Below, piece by piece: positions 18,210-27,199 of a stretch of DNA of 64,000 nt. Both the position numbers and the translations under genes were made by a program. The notes beneath the pieces are model-generated. The model made no database searches. It saw nothing but the letters and a program-made list of their open reading frames with translations, and was not told the origin of the DNA. The DNA comes from Planctomyces sp. SH-PL14 (lineage in GTDB: Bacteria; Planctomycetota; Planctomycetia; Planctomycetales; Planctomycetaceae): the NCBI RefSeq assembly GCF_001610835.1, contig NZ_CP011270.1, positions 6,900,001-6,964,000 on the forward strand, written 5' to 3'. The stretch's first letter is position 1; every line of letters starts with the position of its first letter.

Positions 18210-19340
18210 ATGCGCTCAGTCCTGTTGGTGATGAGAGGTGTCTGCATGGCGATGTCCGTCCTGGGAGCGACAATGGCCGGCGCCGAGCCGCCCAAGGGAG
18301 AGCCGTTCGGGAAGACCTCCCGCGGCGAACCGGTTGAGCTCTACACCCTCAAGAACAAAGGGGGGCTCACCGCCAAGATCATGACCCGCGGGGCGACGCT
18401 GACCGAACTGAACGTTCCGGACAAGAACGGGGACGTCGCGGATGTCGTCCTCGGCTGGGACGACGTTGCCGGATACGAGTCGGCCGACAACCAGTATTTC
18501 GGATGCACGACCGGGCGCGTCGCGAACCGCATCGCCAAGGGAAAGTTCACCGTCCTCAATAAGGAGTATCAGGTCCCCGTCAACAACGCCCCGAACGCCC
18601 TGCATGGCGGCGTGGAGCGGAGCCTCGACAAGGTGGTCTGGAAGGCGGAGCCGTTCGAGACCCATCGCGGCCAGGGAGTCAAGTTCACCTACACGAGCCC
18701 GGACGGCGAAGAAGGCTATCCCGGCAAGCTGACGATGGAAGTGAGCTACCAGCTCACGGGCGACAACGAACTGCGGATCGAATACATAGCGACGTCCGAC
18801 CGTCCGACGCCGGTGAACTTGACGAACCACAGTTACTTCAACCTCCAGGGTGCCGGCTCGCCGACCGTTCTGGACCATGAAGTGACGATTCACGCCGATA
18901 AGTACACCCCGACGGACGACACGCTCATCCCGACGGGAAAGATCGATCCGGTCGAAGGGACGCCGCTCGACTTCCGCTCCGCGCACAAGATCGGTGAGCG
19001 GATCGAACAGCTGGATAAGACTGCCGCGATCGGCTACGACCACAACTTCGTGTTGAACGGCGCCTCCGGCACACTGCGGAAGATCGCTCGCGTCAAGGAC
19101 CCCAAGTCGGGCCGTGTCCTCACGGTCCAGACGACGGAGCCCGGCGTGCAGTTCTACACTGGCAACTTTCTGAAGGGGCAGAAGGCGAAGGGAAGCAAGA
19201 CCTATGCCCACCGCAGCGCTCTGTGTCTGGAGACGCAGCACTTTCCGGACTCGGTGAATCATCCCGAGTTCCCGACGACGATCCTCAAGGCGGGAGACAA
19301 GTACACGCATATCTGCGTGTACGGGTTCTCCGCGGAGTAG
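18210..19340 (+). CDS. galM: Exported aldose 1-epimerase (mutarotase)
   Basis: The product is 376 residues. It interconverts alpha and beta anomers of aldoses such as galactose. The active-site residues expected from GalM are present: His132 (NALHGGVE), His207 (NLTNHSYFNL) and Glu341 (CLETQHFPD). Other hallmarks are GRVANRIAKGKF and GYDHNFVL. Residues 1-25 form a signal peptide (AMSVLGATMAGA), so the enzyme is probably exported. The start at 18210 follows GGGGAAC. A classic terminator lies 96 bp after the stop. No other galactose gene is nearby. Confidence 0.93.
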   Translation: MRSVLLVMRGVCMAMSVLGATMAGAEPPKGEPFGKTSRGEPVELYTLKNKGGLTAKIMTRGATLTELNVPDKNGDVADVVLGWDDVAGYESADNQYFGCTTGRVANRIAKGKFTVLNKEYQVPVNNAPNALHGGVERSLDKVVWKAEPFETHRGQGVKFTYTSPDGEEGYPGKLTMEVSYQLTGDNELRIEYIATSDRPTPVNLTNHSYFNLQGAGSPTVLDHEVTIHADKYTPTDDTLIPTGKIDPVEGTPLDFRSAHKIGERIEQLDKTAAIGYDHNFVLNGASGTLRKIARVKDPKSGRVLTVQTTEPGVQFYTGNFLKGQKAKGSKTYAHRSALCLETQHFPDSVNHPEFPTTILKAGDKYTHICVYGFSAE

Positions 19341-19435
19341 TCGACAGCGGTCTCGTCGCGCCGGTCCGTTCCGCGTCCCGGTCTTTGGGATGGCCCTTGA
19401 AACGGCACCGGCTCAGACGAACAATCGCCCAGAGG

Positions 19436-19464
19436 TCCCCGACCGGACGGTCGGGGATTTTTTT
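19436..19464 (+). terminator. Intrinsic terminator after galM
   Basis: The stem TCCCCGACC / GGTCGGGGA (9 bp, loop GGAC at 19445-19448) is followed by seven T. It sits 96 bp past the galM stop and 34 bp before the next start codon. Confidence 0.93.
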
Positions 19465-19497
19465 GATTCACGATGTCCGGGATGGGGAGGCGACATC

Positions 19498-20358
19498 ATG
19501 CGTCTGGATGGTCCGGAGAGCGACAACGTCGAGGATCGCCGCGGGTCCCGGTCGGGGCCAATGCTGCTGGGGGGCGGGGGGATGGGGATGGTTGTCATCC
19601 TCATCGTCTACACGCTGCTGGGCGGCAACCCGTTGGCTCTCCTGAACCAGATGCAGCGGCAGGGGCCGCCGCCGCAACAGCAGCAGGCGGACGCGCCGCT
19701 CGAGACGACTCCGGAAGAAGAGGAGATGGTCTCGTTCGTGAAGCGGGTTCTGGCCTCGACCGAGCAGGTCTGGACGGAGCAGTTCCGGGCGGACGGGGAG
19801 CAGTACCAGCTTCCGCGGCTCGTGCTCTTCCGCGATCGGGTCCAGTCGGCGTGCGGTGGGGCGAGTGCGGCGATGGGGCCGTTTTACTGTCCTGGGGATG
19901 CCAAGGTGTATCTGGACCTGGCGTTCTATGACGAGATGCGGGACCGGTTCCACGCGGGGGGGGACTTTGCCCAGGCGTACGTGATTGCCCATGAGATCGG
20001 GCATCATGTTCAGAACCTGCTGGGGATCTCGGACCGCGTGCATGCCGCGCAGGGGCGGCCGGACTTCAATGAGCAGTCCGTTCGTCTGGAGCTTCAGGCG
20101 GACTTCCTGGCGGGGCTGTGGGCGCATCACGCCAATAAGAAGCGTCCCATGCTGGAGGAGGGGGACGTGGAGGAGGCGATTCAGGCGGCGACGGCGATTG
20201 GCGATGACCGGTTGCAGAAGCAGTCGCAGGGCTATGTCGTGCCGGACTCATTCACGCACGGGAGTTCGGAGCAGCGTGTCCGGTGGTTTATGAAGGGGCT
20301 GAAGTCGGGGAAGTTCACGGACGGGAACACGTTCGCGATTCCCTACGATCAGCTGTAG
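19498..20358 (+). CDS. Membrane-anchored neutral zinc metallopeptidase (YpfJ family)
   Basis: The product is 286 residues. The N-terminal RLDGPESDNVEDRRG is typical of the YpfJ/'neutral zinc metallopeptidase' family. A membrane anchor lies at about 24-43 (LGGGGMGMVVILIVYTLLGG), followed by a Gln/Pro-rich linker. The catalytic motif is HEIGHH at 165-170, and LELQADFLAGLW supplies the downstream Glu. ACGGASAAMGPFYCPGD, conserved in the family, may hold a Cys pair. The start at 19498 has GGGGAGG about 8 nt upstream. The stop is followed within 2 nt by repeat copy C. Physiological substrate unknown. Confidence 0.93.
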   Translation: MRLDGPESDNVEDRRGSRSGPMLLGGGGMGMVVILIVYTLLGGNPLALLNQMQRQGPPPQQQQADAPLETTPEEEEMVSFVKRVLASTEQVWTEQFRADGEQYQLPRLVLFRDRVQSACGGASAAMGPFYCPGDAKVYLDLAFYDEMRDRFHAGGDFAQAYVIAHEIGHHVQNLLGISDRVHAAQGRPDFNEQSVRLELQADFLAGLWAHHANKKRPMLEEGDVEEAIQAATAIGDDRLQKQSQGYVVPDSFTHGSSEQRVRWFMKGLKSGKFTDGNTFAIPYDQL

Positions 20359-20359
20359 C

Positions 20360-20675
20360 GTTCTTGCCGGCACTGCTCTCATAGCTCAAACCCAACGTGC
20401 TACGGCCGCCGGGGTCAAGGGGGTCTCACCCCCTTGCCGCCGGAGGCGCTTCCATGAGGAACCGTGGTAAACAACGGACGTTCCCTTTGTGGTACCGGCG
20501 TCGAGGACTCACCGCTCGCTTTGAAGACGCTGCGGGTTAGATAGGGGGGCATACGGCACGGTGTCCGCGCTTGGACACGTGCTCCTTCAGACATCTCTCG
20601 ACGGCCAGGCCTCCGGCGGGCATGAGGGCTTCGCCCCCCTGCACCCCCCACCAGGGGTACCCCCTGGACCCCGGT
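20360..20675 (+). repeat. Interspersed structured element, copy C
   Basis: About 316 bp. The head (GTTCTTGCCGGCAC) starts 2 nt after the zinc peptidase stop. The tail (CCAGGGGTACCCCCTGGACCCCGGT) ends 10 nt before the convergent flhB stop, so the element is essentially the whole gap. Hairpins include CAAGGGGGTCTCACCCCCTTG, GTGTCCGCGCTTGGACAC and CCAGGGGTACCCCCTGG. Confidence 0.92.
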
Positions 20676-20685
20676 ATGGGGTGGC

Positions 20686-21750
20686 TCAGGCTGCCTTCTT
20701 TGTCCGGTACACCGTTGCCAGGATCTCCGCAATCGCCTGGTACAACTCCATCGGAATCTCCTTCCCCACATCCACCATCTTGTACAGCGCTCGCGCCAAC
20801 GGCTTCCGCTCCAGCACCGGAACTCCATTCGCCTCCGCCAGCTTCAAGATCCGCCGCGCATGCGGTCCCGCCCCTTTCGCCACCACCTTCGGCGCCGCCA
20901 TTGTCGCCGGGTCATAAAGCAGAGCCACCGCAAAGTGCGTCGGGTTCTTCAGCACCACCGTCGCCGTCGCCACATTCTTGAACCCCCGCGGCTTCCGCAT
21001 CTCCCGCTGCATCTGCCGCCGCTTGCTGCGCACGTGCGGGTCCCCGTTCTCTTCCTTCTGCTCCTGCTTCGCCTCCTCCTTCGTCATCTTCAAATTCTGC
21101 TCGTGCCGCCACCACTGAAACCCATAATCGGCGGCACCCACGATCAAAGCCGAAAGCCCCAGCATCAGCAGCAGCCACACCGCCGTCGACCACCCCGTCA
21201 ACACCGCGTGACGGACACTCACCCGCCCCGCCGTCGAGAGCGCATGCCAGTCGCCGCGGATCACCAGCCACACGACCGTCCCGGCGAGAGCGATCTTCGC
21301 CACCGCCGCCAGGACCTTCGTCATCGACTCCATCGAGAACAGCTTCTGCCATCCCCGCGTCGGCAGCAGCCGCTCCCACTTGATCGCAATCGTCTCGGTC
21401 GAGATGTGGAATCCCGCCTGCAGCAGACCGGCGCCGACGGAGACCAGCAGGATCGCCAGCGAAAACCCGCCGACAGCAGACCACGTCGCCCCTACGAGCC
21501 ACCGGCCGACCATCGAGCCGTGCATCACGTTCCAGTCGGTTCGCGGAGCATGACTCAGCGTCTGCCGGAAAGCCCCCAGCAGCGAGTCCCCGATGACCGG
21601 CCCCCCCAGCCACAGGATGGCGGCGAGCGCCGTGAGGACGAGCCCGGTCGAAAGGTCCGTACTGTACGCGACCTGACCCTCGGAGCGCGATTGCTCGCGT
21701 CTCCGTTGGGACGCCTCTTCTGTTTTGGAATCGCGTTCGATGTCCGCCAT
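20686..21750 (-). CDS. flhB: Flagellar export gate protein FlhB
   Basis: The product is 354 residues. FlhB is the substrate-specificity switch of the flagellar export gate in the inner membrane. The N-terminus has ERDSKTEEASQRRREQSRSEG, typical of FlhB. Four membrane helices follow (about 35-55, 85-115, 145-165, 185-210). The autocleavage motif NPTH lies at 269-272, the same position as in E. coli, followed by HFAVALLYD. It is the last gene of the block flgB to flhB, 44 bp after fliR. Repeat copy C follows its stop. Confidence 0.97.
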   Translation of the reverse strand: MADIERDSKTEEASQRRREQSRSEGQVAYSTDLSTGLVLTALAAILWLGGPVIGDSLLGAFRQTLSHAPRTDWNVMHGSMVGRWLVGATWSAVGGFSLAILLVSVGAGLLQAGFHISTETIAIKWERLLPTRGWQKLFSMESMTKVLAAVAKIALAGTVVWLVIRGDWHALSTAGRVSVRHAVLTGWSTAVWLLLMLGLSALIVGAADYGFQWWRHEQNLKMTKEEAKQEQKEENGDPHVRSKRRQMQREMRKPRGFKNVATATVVLKNPTHFAVALLYDPATMAAPKVVAKGAGPHARRILKLAEANGVPVLERKPLARALYKMVDVGKEIPMELYQAIAEILATVYRTKKAA

Positions 21751-21794
21751 GGCGGGGACTCAGTCGCCGGGACTGGAGAGTCGAGGGGAAGGGA

Positions 21795-22580
21795 TCAGGT
21801 ACTGAGGGACAGCCGCGCCATCCGCTGGAACAGGCTCACGGAGACACGGCCAAGCTCGGGAAGGAAGACGATCAGGGCCGACAATCCCGCCAGCAGGCGG
21901 ATCTGAAAGCCGACGGAAAACAGGTTGATCTGCGGCGCCCAGCGGGCCAGCAGGAACAGGGTCACGCTCGTCAGAAAGAGCAGGGCAGCAACCGGGGCCG
22001 CCATCTGGATCCCATACTCCTGCATCCGGCCGAAGGCGGAGATGATCCACTCGCCGTTGGGACGGACCCACGGCCCGCCAACCGGATTGAGCTGAAACGA
22101 GCGGCCGATGACCCGGAACACGAAGTGGTCCATCCCGCTCGAAAAGAATAGCAGCGTTCCGAGCGCCTCGAGGATCGTGGAGACGATCGACTGCTCCTGC
22201 GCCTCGACGAGCGATGCCTGCGAAGCGAACTCGAGCCCCATCTCCTGCGTGATGTAGCTGCCGGCCACCTTCATCGGAACGAGAAACAGCCCCAGGATGG
22301 CCGCCAGCGCCAGGCCCGTCATGACTTCGGCCACGCCGAGGATCATCATTTTGGGGAGCGACAGCGCCGCGGCGAGGCCCGGATCGAGCCTGGCCGTCGG
22401 GAGCCACAACAGAGTCAGGGCCATGGCGAGGCCGATCTTGACCGTGTTCGGCAGACCCTTGCCGGTGAACGGCGGCATGAACGCGACGAACGACCCGATC
22501 CGCAGGAAGACCAGAAAGGCTCCGATCGCGAGCGCCGCCATCGGAGCGTTGTCGGTCGTGAAGGGCCCCAGCGGAATCAC
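21795..22580 (-). CDS. fliR: Flagellar export gate protein FliR
   Basis: From a GTG that overlaps the fliQ stop (GTGA), the product is 261 residues, the usual FliR size. An ATG 13 codons later is possible but would trim the N-terminus. Six hydrophobic helices are visible. Family features are LRIGSFVAFMPPFTGKGLPNTVKIGLA, GLALAAILGLFLVPMKVAG and ITQEMGLEFAS. FliR joins FliP and FliQ in the export gate core. The overlap with fliQ suggests translational coupling. fliP itself is 25 kb away in another block (47536-48225). Confidence 0.95.
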   Translation of the reverse strand: MIPLGPFTTDNAPMAALAIGAFLVFLRIGSFVAFMPPFTGKGLPNTVKIGLAMALTLLWLPTARLDPGLAAALSLPKMMILGVAEVMTGLALAAILGLFLVPMKVAGSYITQEMGLEFASQASLVEAQEQSIVSTILEALGTLLFFSSGMDHFVFRVIGRSFQLNPVGGPWVRPNGEWIISAFGRMQEYGIQMAAPVAALLFLTSVTLFLLARWAPQINLFSVGFQIRLLAGLSALIVFLPELGRVSVSLFQRMARLSLST

Positions 22581-22846
22581 TTCGTCACCTCGACCATCCG
22601 CGCCACCATCCGGGTGGTGAACGCGGTCGAGGTCCGCAGCATCCAGGGGAGCGCCAGAACGAGAATCAGACAGACAGCGGCGATCCGCGGCGCGAACGAC
22701 AGCGTCTGCTCCTGCACGCTCGTCAGCGTCTGGAGGATGCTGATCGTCAGGCCGACGAGCAGGCTCACCCCGACCGCCGGCAGCGACAGCCACAGCGCGG
22801 TCCAGAGGAGATCGCGGCCGATTTCCATGACTTGGAGAGAGGACAT
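22577..22846 (-). CDS. fliQ: Flagellar export gate protein FliQ
   Basis: The product is 89 residues, exactly the family length. Two membrane hairpin helices are seen (about 14-38 and 52-75). Family features are VMEIGRDLLWTALWLSLPAV, GLTISILQTLTSVQEQTLSFAPR and LALPWMLRTSTAFTTRM. FliQ packs with FliP and FliR to form the export gate. Its stop overlaps the GTG of fliR. It is separated from the motE-like gene by 55 bp. Confidence 0.97.
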   Translation of the reverse strand: MSSLQVMEIGRDLLWTALWLSLPAVGVSLLVGLTISILQTLTSVQEQTLSFAPRIAAVCLILVLALPWMLRTSTAFTTRMVARMVEVTK

Positions 22847-22901
22847 GGGGATGGACGAGGGGCTAGGGGATGAGGGACGACGGGAAGGAGCGAAGGGCGC
22901 C

Positions 22902-23702
22902 TTACTTTCCCTTCTTCTTCTCCGGTTCCGGTCGCTTGTAGTTCCGGAAGGCGTCGGTGATCTGAGTCACGAGGGCCCGGTCCTCTTCGGGGAAGGCGGA
23001 GAGGACCTTCGCCGCTTCCCGCTCCTCGAAGTTGGCCAGGAGCTGGACGGCCATGTCGAGCTTGCCGTCGTTGCAGAGGTCCTTGAGGAACTCCGCCGCC
23101 TTGGCTGGTTCCATGCTCTGGAACCAGGCGGACATCCGCTTGATGTTCTCCTGCTGCAGCGGGCTCGCCTCGTCGCCCGTGGCGGACTTCTTGACGGCAT
23201 CGGCGTGCTGCTGCCGCTCCGTCTCGAGCCGGAGGCGGTTCTGTTCCATCTCCACCAGCTTGCGGTCGGCGGCGGCGAGCTGCTCCTTGATCTGGAGCCG
23301 CAGCCCCTCGATCTCCTTCTGCTCCCCCTGGATGTCGGCGTAGACGAGCTTGATCTGCGACTCCTGCTCGGAAGCGGCGTGCTCACGCTGCTTCATCAGC
23401 TCTTCCCGCTTCTTGAGCGCCATCCCGTAGCGGAGGATTTCCTCGACGCTCATCGCCTTCGGGCGGACCGCGACGCCCATGTCCGGGCCGGCCGCGTGCG
23501 AATCGTCGTGGGAGGTCTTGCCGTGGCCGGTCTCGCCGTGCGGGGTGGTCACGTCGTCCGGGCCGATCTTCGAGGCGACCGGCACGTCGGACGGATCCTT
23601 CTCGACGACCTTCGGCGGGACCTTCCGCAGGTACATGCTCACGGCGGCGGACGAGCCCCCCACGGCGAGCGCAAACAGGAGCAGCATCACCATGTTCTTC
23701 AT
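22902..23702 (-). CDS. MotE-like flagellar protein with MgtE-N-type C-terminal domain
   Basis: The product is 266 residues. One N-terminal membrane helix (NMVMLLLFALAVGGSSAAVS) is followed by a His/Asp-rich linker (HGETGHGKTSHDDSH). A long charged coiled coil spans about 95-175. The C-terminal domain (about 185-255: NIKRMSAWFQSMEPAKAAEFLKDL, VQLLANFEEREAAKVLSAF) resembles the MgtE-N/FliG-like fold. This architecture matches MotE, described as a chaperone for the stator protein MotC. The start (ATGA) overlaps the fliJ stop by 4 bp, so it is part of the flagellar operon. No stator gene is in the window. Function by analogy only. Confidence 0.75.
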   Translation of the reverse strand: MKNMVMLLLFALAVGGSSAAVSMYLRKVPPKVVEKDPSDVPVASKIGPDDVTTPHGETGHGKTSHDDSHAAGPDMGVAVRPKAMSVEEILRYGMALKKREELMKQREHAASEQESQIKLVYADIQGEQKEIEGLRLQIKEQLAAADRKLVEMEQNRLRLETERQQHADAVKKSATGDEASPLQQENIKRMSAWFQSMEPAKAAEFLKDLCNDGKLDMAVQLLANFEEREAAKVLSAFPEEDRALVTQITDAFRNYKRPEPEKKKGK

Positions 23703-24175
23703 GACGGATCACCTTGCATTGTCTGGGGCCGGGCGTGAGGACGGGCGGCGCGGTGGGCGCTCAGCTCGTCGAGCCGGACCTGCTGCTCCCGGAGAGTCTC
23801 CTGCCGGTGGACCCGCCGCTGCTGATCAAGGAGTTTCTGGACGACTTCGACCCCCGCCCGCTTTTCGACGACCTGGGCGGTCTGCTGGTCGACTTTCACG
23901 GTCTGTTCTTCGACGGCCCGTTCGCTCTCGTCGAGCTGGCCATGGAGCCGGAACAGGAACATCTGATCCGCCTGGATCCGGTCCGCCGTGATCGCTCCCA
24001 GAGGCAGGGAGGCGATCTGGTGCGATGCGTCATCAACCGCCGTGCGGGCGTCGTCCCGCCGCTGCTGTGCCTGCCGGAGCTCCGCCACGAGCGCACCGAG
24101 CTCCATTTCCGCCAGCCGGGCTTCCTGCTGCCGGATGCGGTGGAGACTCTCGTAGCTCGAGTGGAATCGTTTCAT
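23699..24175 (-). CDS. fliJ: Flagellar export chaperone FliJ
   Basis: The product is 158 residues, almost wholly charged and helical, as expected for the FliJ coiled coil that sits in the FliI hexamer and contacts FlhA. It starts KRFHSSYESLHRIRQQEARLAEMELG, the FliJ N-terminal pattern. Position between fliI (17 bp upstream) and a motE-like gene (4-bp overlap) supports the call. Sequence identity in this family is always low, so the assignment rests on composition and context. Confidence 0.88.
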   Translation of the reverse strand: MKRFHSSYESLHRIRQQEARLAEMELGALVAELRQAQQRRDDARTAVDDASHQIASLPLGAITADRIQADQMFLFRLHGQLDESERAVEEQTVKVDQQTAQVVEKRAGVEVVQKLLDQQRRVHRQETLREQQVRLDELSAHRAARPHARPQTMQGDPS

Positions 24176-24192
24176 AGGTGGCGGGTGGCTTC

Positions 24193-25512
24193 TCAGCCGC
24201 CCCACGCTCCGGCGATCGTGGTCAGGCTCTTGACGGTCTCGGCGAACGAACACGAGGCGTTGACGGTCTGCCGCAGCAGGGCATTGATCGCCGGCTGAAG
24301 CTGGATCGCCCGGTCGATCCGCGGCGACGTCCCGGACTTGTAGACGCCGAGCTGGACGACGTCGGCGACTTCGGCGTAAGCGGCCATGCACTCGCGGACC
24401 TTGAGGGCCGCGGCCCGATGCTCCGGAGTTGTGATCTCGGTGAAGAGCCGGCTGATCGAACGCAGGACGTCGATGGCCGGGTAATGCCCCTTCGCCGCCA
24501 GCTTGCGGTCGAGAACGATGTGGCCGTCGAGGATCCCGCGGGCCGCGTCGGCGATCGGCTCGTCCATGTCGTCCCCGTCGACGAGCACGGTGATGATCCC
24601 GGTGATCGATCCCTGGGCCGAAGTCCCGAGCCGTTCGAGCGTCGAGGCCAGCAGGTGCATGACCGAGGGGGTATAGCCCCGGTTTCCGGGGGGCTCGCCG
24701 CGCAACAGGCCGATCTCGCGCTGGGCGAAGGCCAGGCGGGTAATGCTGTCGACCATCAGGAGGACGTCGGTGCCTCGGTGTCGGAAGTCGTCCGCGATGC
24801 TGACGGCGGTCGAGACCGCACGCGTGCGGAGAAGCGGTGTCTCGTCGGAGGTCGCCAGGACGACGACGGACCGCCGCATCCCCTCGGGACCGAGGCAGTC
24901 CTCGACGAAGGGCCGGACTTCGCGACCGCGCTCGCCGACGAGGGCGATCACGTTGAGGTCGGCACGAGCTGTCTTGGCGATCTCTCCCAACAGGGTGCTC
25001 TTGCCGACGCCGCTGCCGGCGAACAGTCCGACGCGCTGGCCGCGGCCGACCGTCAGGAGTCCATCGATCGAGCGAAGTCCCGTTTCGAGCGGGCGGGTGA
25101 TTCGCGGCCGCTCCAGGGCAGCCGGCGCGACGGAGTGATTCGCCTTCCAGCGCCGCGGCGTGAGCGGCGGACCGCCATCGATGGGACGGCCGAGCGGGTC
25201 GATGACCCGGCCCAGCAGCTCCCAACCGACGGGCGTCGAGAGGGGGCGGTTCCGACGGAGGATCTCCAGGCCGGCGCGGACGCCGTCGACATTGTGGAAG
25301 GGAAGGACCTGCGCGACCTCGCCGTCGAAGCCGATGACTTCGCAGCCGATCGTCCGGCCGTCGGGAAGCCGCAGGTCGCAGACGTCGCCGACGGCCGCTT
25401 CGAGCCGCGCGGTCAGGAGTTCGCGGGCGCTAAGCAGTTTCCCGGCGGTCCGGAAACCGTCGCAGTCCGCGATCCGTTGGCGCAGCCTGTCGCCGCTCAA
25501 TTTCAGCGTCAT
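24193..25512 (-). CDS. fliI: Flagellum-specific ATPase FliI
   Basis: The product is 439 residues. FliI energises flagellar protein export. Walker A is GSGVGKST at 166-173, the second nucleotide segment is VIALVGERGREV, and Walker B is in DVLLMVDSITR. The family marker REIGLLRGEPPGNRGYTPSV is present. The start at 25512 overlaps the fliH stop by 83 bp; the in-frame residues before GKLLSARELL fit the N-terminal oligomerisation segment, so the overlap looks genuine. fliJ follows by 17 bp. Confidence 0.97.
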   Translation of the reverse strand: MTLKLSGDRLRQRIADCDGFRTAGKLLSARELLTARLEAAVGDVCDLRLPDGRTIGCEVIGFDGEVAQVLPFHNVDGVRAGLEILRRNRPLSTPVGWELLGRVIDPLGRPIDGGPPLTPRRWKANHSVAPAALERPRITRPLETGLRSIDGLLTVGRGQRVGLFAGSGVGKSTLLGEIAKTARADLNVIALVGERGREVRPFVEDCLGPEGMRRSVVVLATSDETPLLRTRAVSTAVSIADDFRHRGTDVLLMVDSITRLAFAQREIGLLRGEPPGNRGYTPSVMHLLASTLERLGTSAQGSITGIITVLVDGDDMDEPIADAARGILDGHIVLDRKLAAKGHYPAIDVLRSISRLFTEITTPEHRAAALKVRECMAAYAEVADVVQLGVYKSGTSPRIDRAIQLQPAINALLRQTVNASCSFAETVKSLTTIAGAWGG

Positions 25513-26080
25513 CGAGCCCCTCCAGCAGGTGCCGCCGCAGCTCCGCGAGATGAAGCGAGGCGTCGGAGAGGACCGATCCCTGCGGCGCTTCCCCGCGGCA
25601 GGAGCCGCGCGGCAGCGAGGGATCGGGAATGAGTGTCAGTTGCCGATCCTTCCAGGTGGCGGGATCGCGGGCGATCTGGGCGTTGAACAGTTGCAGGTCC
25701 CGCGGATGGAGCGAGACCCGGAGTGGAGCTTCGAGTCCGAGCCGATCGATCAGCCGCTGCACCAGTCCGGTGACATCGAACTGCTCCGCCTCGACCGCCT
25801 TCGCAATCACATGCGAGGCGACCGCCACCGCCAGCTCGACCGCCAGCTGCTGAAGCTCCCCCAGCGACTGCTGCCGTCGCTCCTCGAATTCCCGGACGGT
25901 CTCCTCGAGTCCCATCAGCAGCGGCCGCAAATCCTCCGTGGGAGGGGGAGCGACCGGTGGTGGGGGCGGAGGCGGAGGGGGGGGCGGAGCGCTCGTGGCC
26001 GCCACGTCCAGGTCCCCGTCCGCAACGCGGACCTGGATCTGCCGCAGCGGCGTCGAGGTCGAAAGGGTGTACCGGAACAT
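25430..26080 (-). CDS. fliH: FliH, regulator of the flagellar export ATPase, with polyproline linker
   Basis: The product is 216 residues. After 30 residues there is a run of 11 prolines interrupted by little else (SAPPPP...VAPPPTEDL). A FliH-like helical region follows (LEETVREFEERRQQSLGEL, LAVELAVAVASHVIAK), then the C-terminal domain (RLIDRLGLEAPLRVSLHPRDLQLF). FliH binds FliI and holds it at the export gate. The frame overlaps fliI by 83 bp at the 3' end. Another frame starting as ATGA at the fliG stop (26177) lacks FliH features and was not chosen. Confidence 0.88.
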   Translation of the reverse strand: MFRYTLSTSTPLRQIQVRVADGDLDVAATSAPPPPPPPPPPPVAPPPTEDLRPLLMGLEETVREFEERRQQSLGELQQLAVELAVAVASHVIAKAVEAEQFDVTGLVQRLIDRLGLEAPLRVSLHPRDLQLFNAQIARDPATWKDRQLTLIPDPSLPRGSCRGEAPQGSVLSDASLHLAELRRHLLEGLDDAEIERRQAAPTDRGLRRFPDRRETA

Positions 26081-26173
26081 CGATCGCGGCGCTCCCGACG
26101 GGAACTGGGGTCGTCAACGGCCGGGGACGGAGGGAGAGGAGGAGGGAAAGGGGAGAGAACGCGGGGAGTCGGC

Positions 26174-27154
26174 TCATGCGTCCTCCTCTCGCGCCAGCTT
26201 CGCCATGATCTGGGCGATGGCGGTCCGGGCCTGCGTCACCTTGGACGCGGCGACGTGAGTCTGGAGCTGGAGCTCTTCCTGCAGCGACTGCTGAGCGCGG
26301 CGGGAGAGGTTCTTGAGGACCTTCTGCAGGATCGCGTCGTCGACTTTGAACAGCGCCGTCGCGAGCGTCGACGACTCGACCTGCCCCAGGATCTTCTGGA
26401 TGACACGGTCCTCGGTCGTCGAGAGGTCTTCGAACTTGTAGAGCGATTCCGCCAGCTTCCCGGCGAGTTCGGGATCTTCCGCTTCCAGGGCCTCGAGCAT
26501 CGGACCCCGCTGCGCCTTGTCGAGCGACCGCAGGATTTCGATCAGCTTCCCGACCCGGTCGGACTGCTCGACCGGCGGACCATCGGCGGCCGCCACGGCC
26601 CGCTGGATCGTGGCCCGGGCCAGACGGTCGAAGAGGGTCGGATGGGCGATCGACTCGCGGCCGAGCTCCTTGATGACCGCCTGCTTGAGATCGTCCTTGA
26701 AGAACCCCAGGAGCTCCGCGGTCCGGGCTCCCGAAACCTTCGCCAGCAGGATGGCGATCGTCCGGGGCTGTTCCGCCAGGAGCGTCAGGCCGAGCTGCTG
26801 CGCCGGCATCCGTTCGAGGTCGGCGAGCGGATCGTCGGAGGGAATGAACTTCTTGCCCGGTGCCGGACTGCCACCCGCTGCTACGGCGCTCTCCTCCGCT
26901 ACCTGCAGCTGGACCGCCGAGGGAGGAGGGGGCGGGGGAGGGGCGTGGGACTTGAGGAACGCCAGCATCATCTCGAATTCGTCGATGACGCTCGATTCGA
27001 GGGACCAGTCGACGGCGTCGTGAGCGCTCGCGCTCGCCAGCCCGCGGCGGAGGCCGTTCGCCTGCTCCGGCGGCAGGAACTCCAGCACCTGCTGCTGGAC
27101 ATCGCTGTCCAGGAGGCGGAGGAGAATCAGCGGGCGGTCATCCTTGGTCAACAT
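26174..27154 (-). CDS. fliG: Flagellar motor switch protein FliG
   Basis: The product is 326 residues, close to the usual 330. FliG forms the top of the C-ring and transmits torque. Middle and C-terminal domain features are EQPRTIAILLAKVSGARTAELL, EDPELAGKLAESLYKFEDLSTTEDRVIQKIL, FKVDDAILQKVLKNLSRRAQQSL. The N-terminal domain that contacts FliF is short. It is joined by a linker with a run of seven Pro near residues 71-77 (HAPPPP), unlike enterobacterial FliG. The neighbours fliF (45 bp upstream) and fliH (93 bp downstream) confirm the call. Confidence 0.93.
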   Translation of the reverse strand: MLTKDDRPLILLRLLDSDVQQQVLEFLPPEQANGLRRGLASASAHDAVDWSLESSVIDEFEMMLAFLKSHAPPPPPPPSAVQLQVAEESAVAAGGSPAPGKKFIPSDDPLADLERMPAQQLGLTLLAEQPRTIAILLAKVSGARTAELLGFFKDDLKQAVIKELGRESIAHPTLFDRLARATIQRAVAAADGPPVEQSDRVGKLIEILRSLDKAQRGPMLEALEAEDPELAGKLAESLYKFEDLSTTEDRVIQKILGQVESSTLATALFKVDDAILQKVLKNLSRRAQQSLQEELQLQTHVAASKVTQARTAIAQIMAKLAREEDA

Positions 27155-27199
27155 GCTCTGCGCGTCCGTGCGTGCCGTTTCGACTCGTGGGGGGGCGGA

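Noticed and set aside
25509-26177. Frame starting as ATGA at the fliG stop
   Set aside because: It overlaps fliH in another frame and lacks FliH features; the 26080 frame has the helical and C-terminal FliH patterns.
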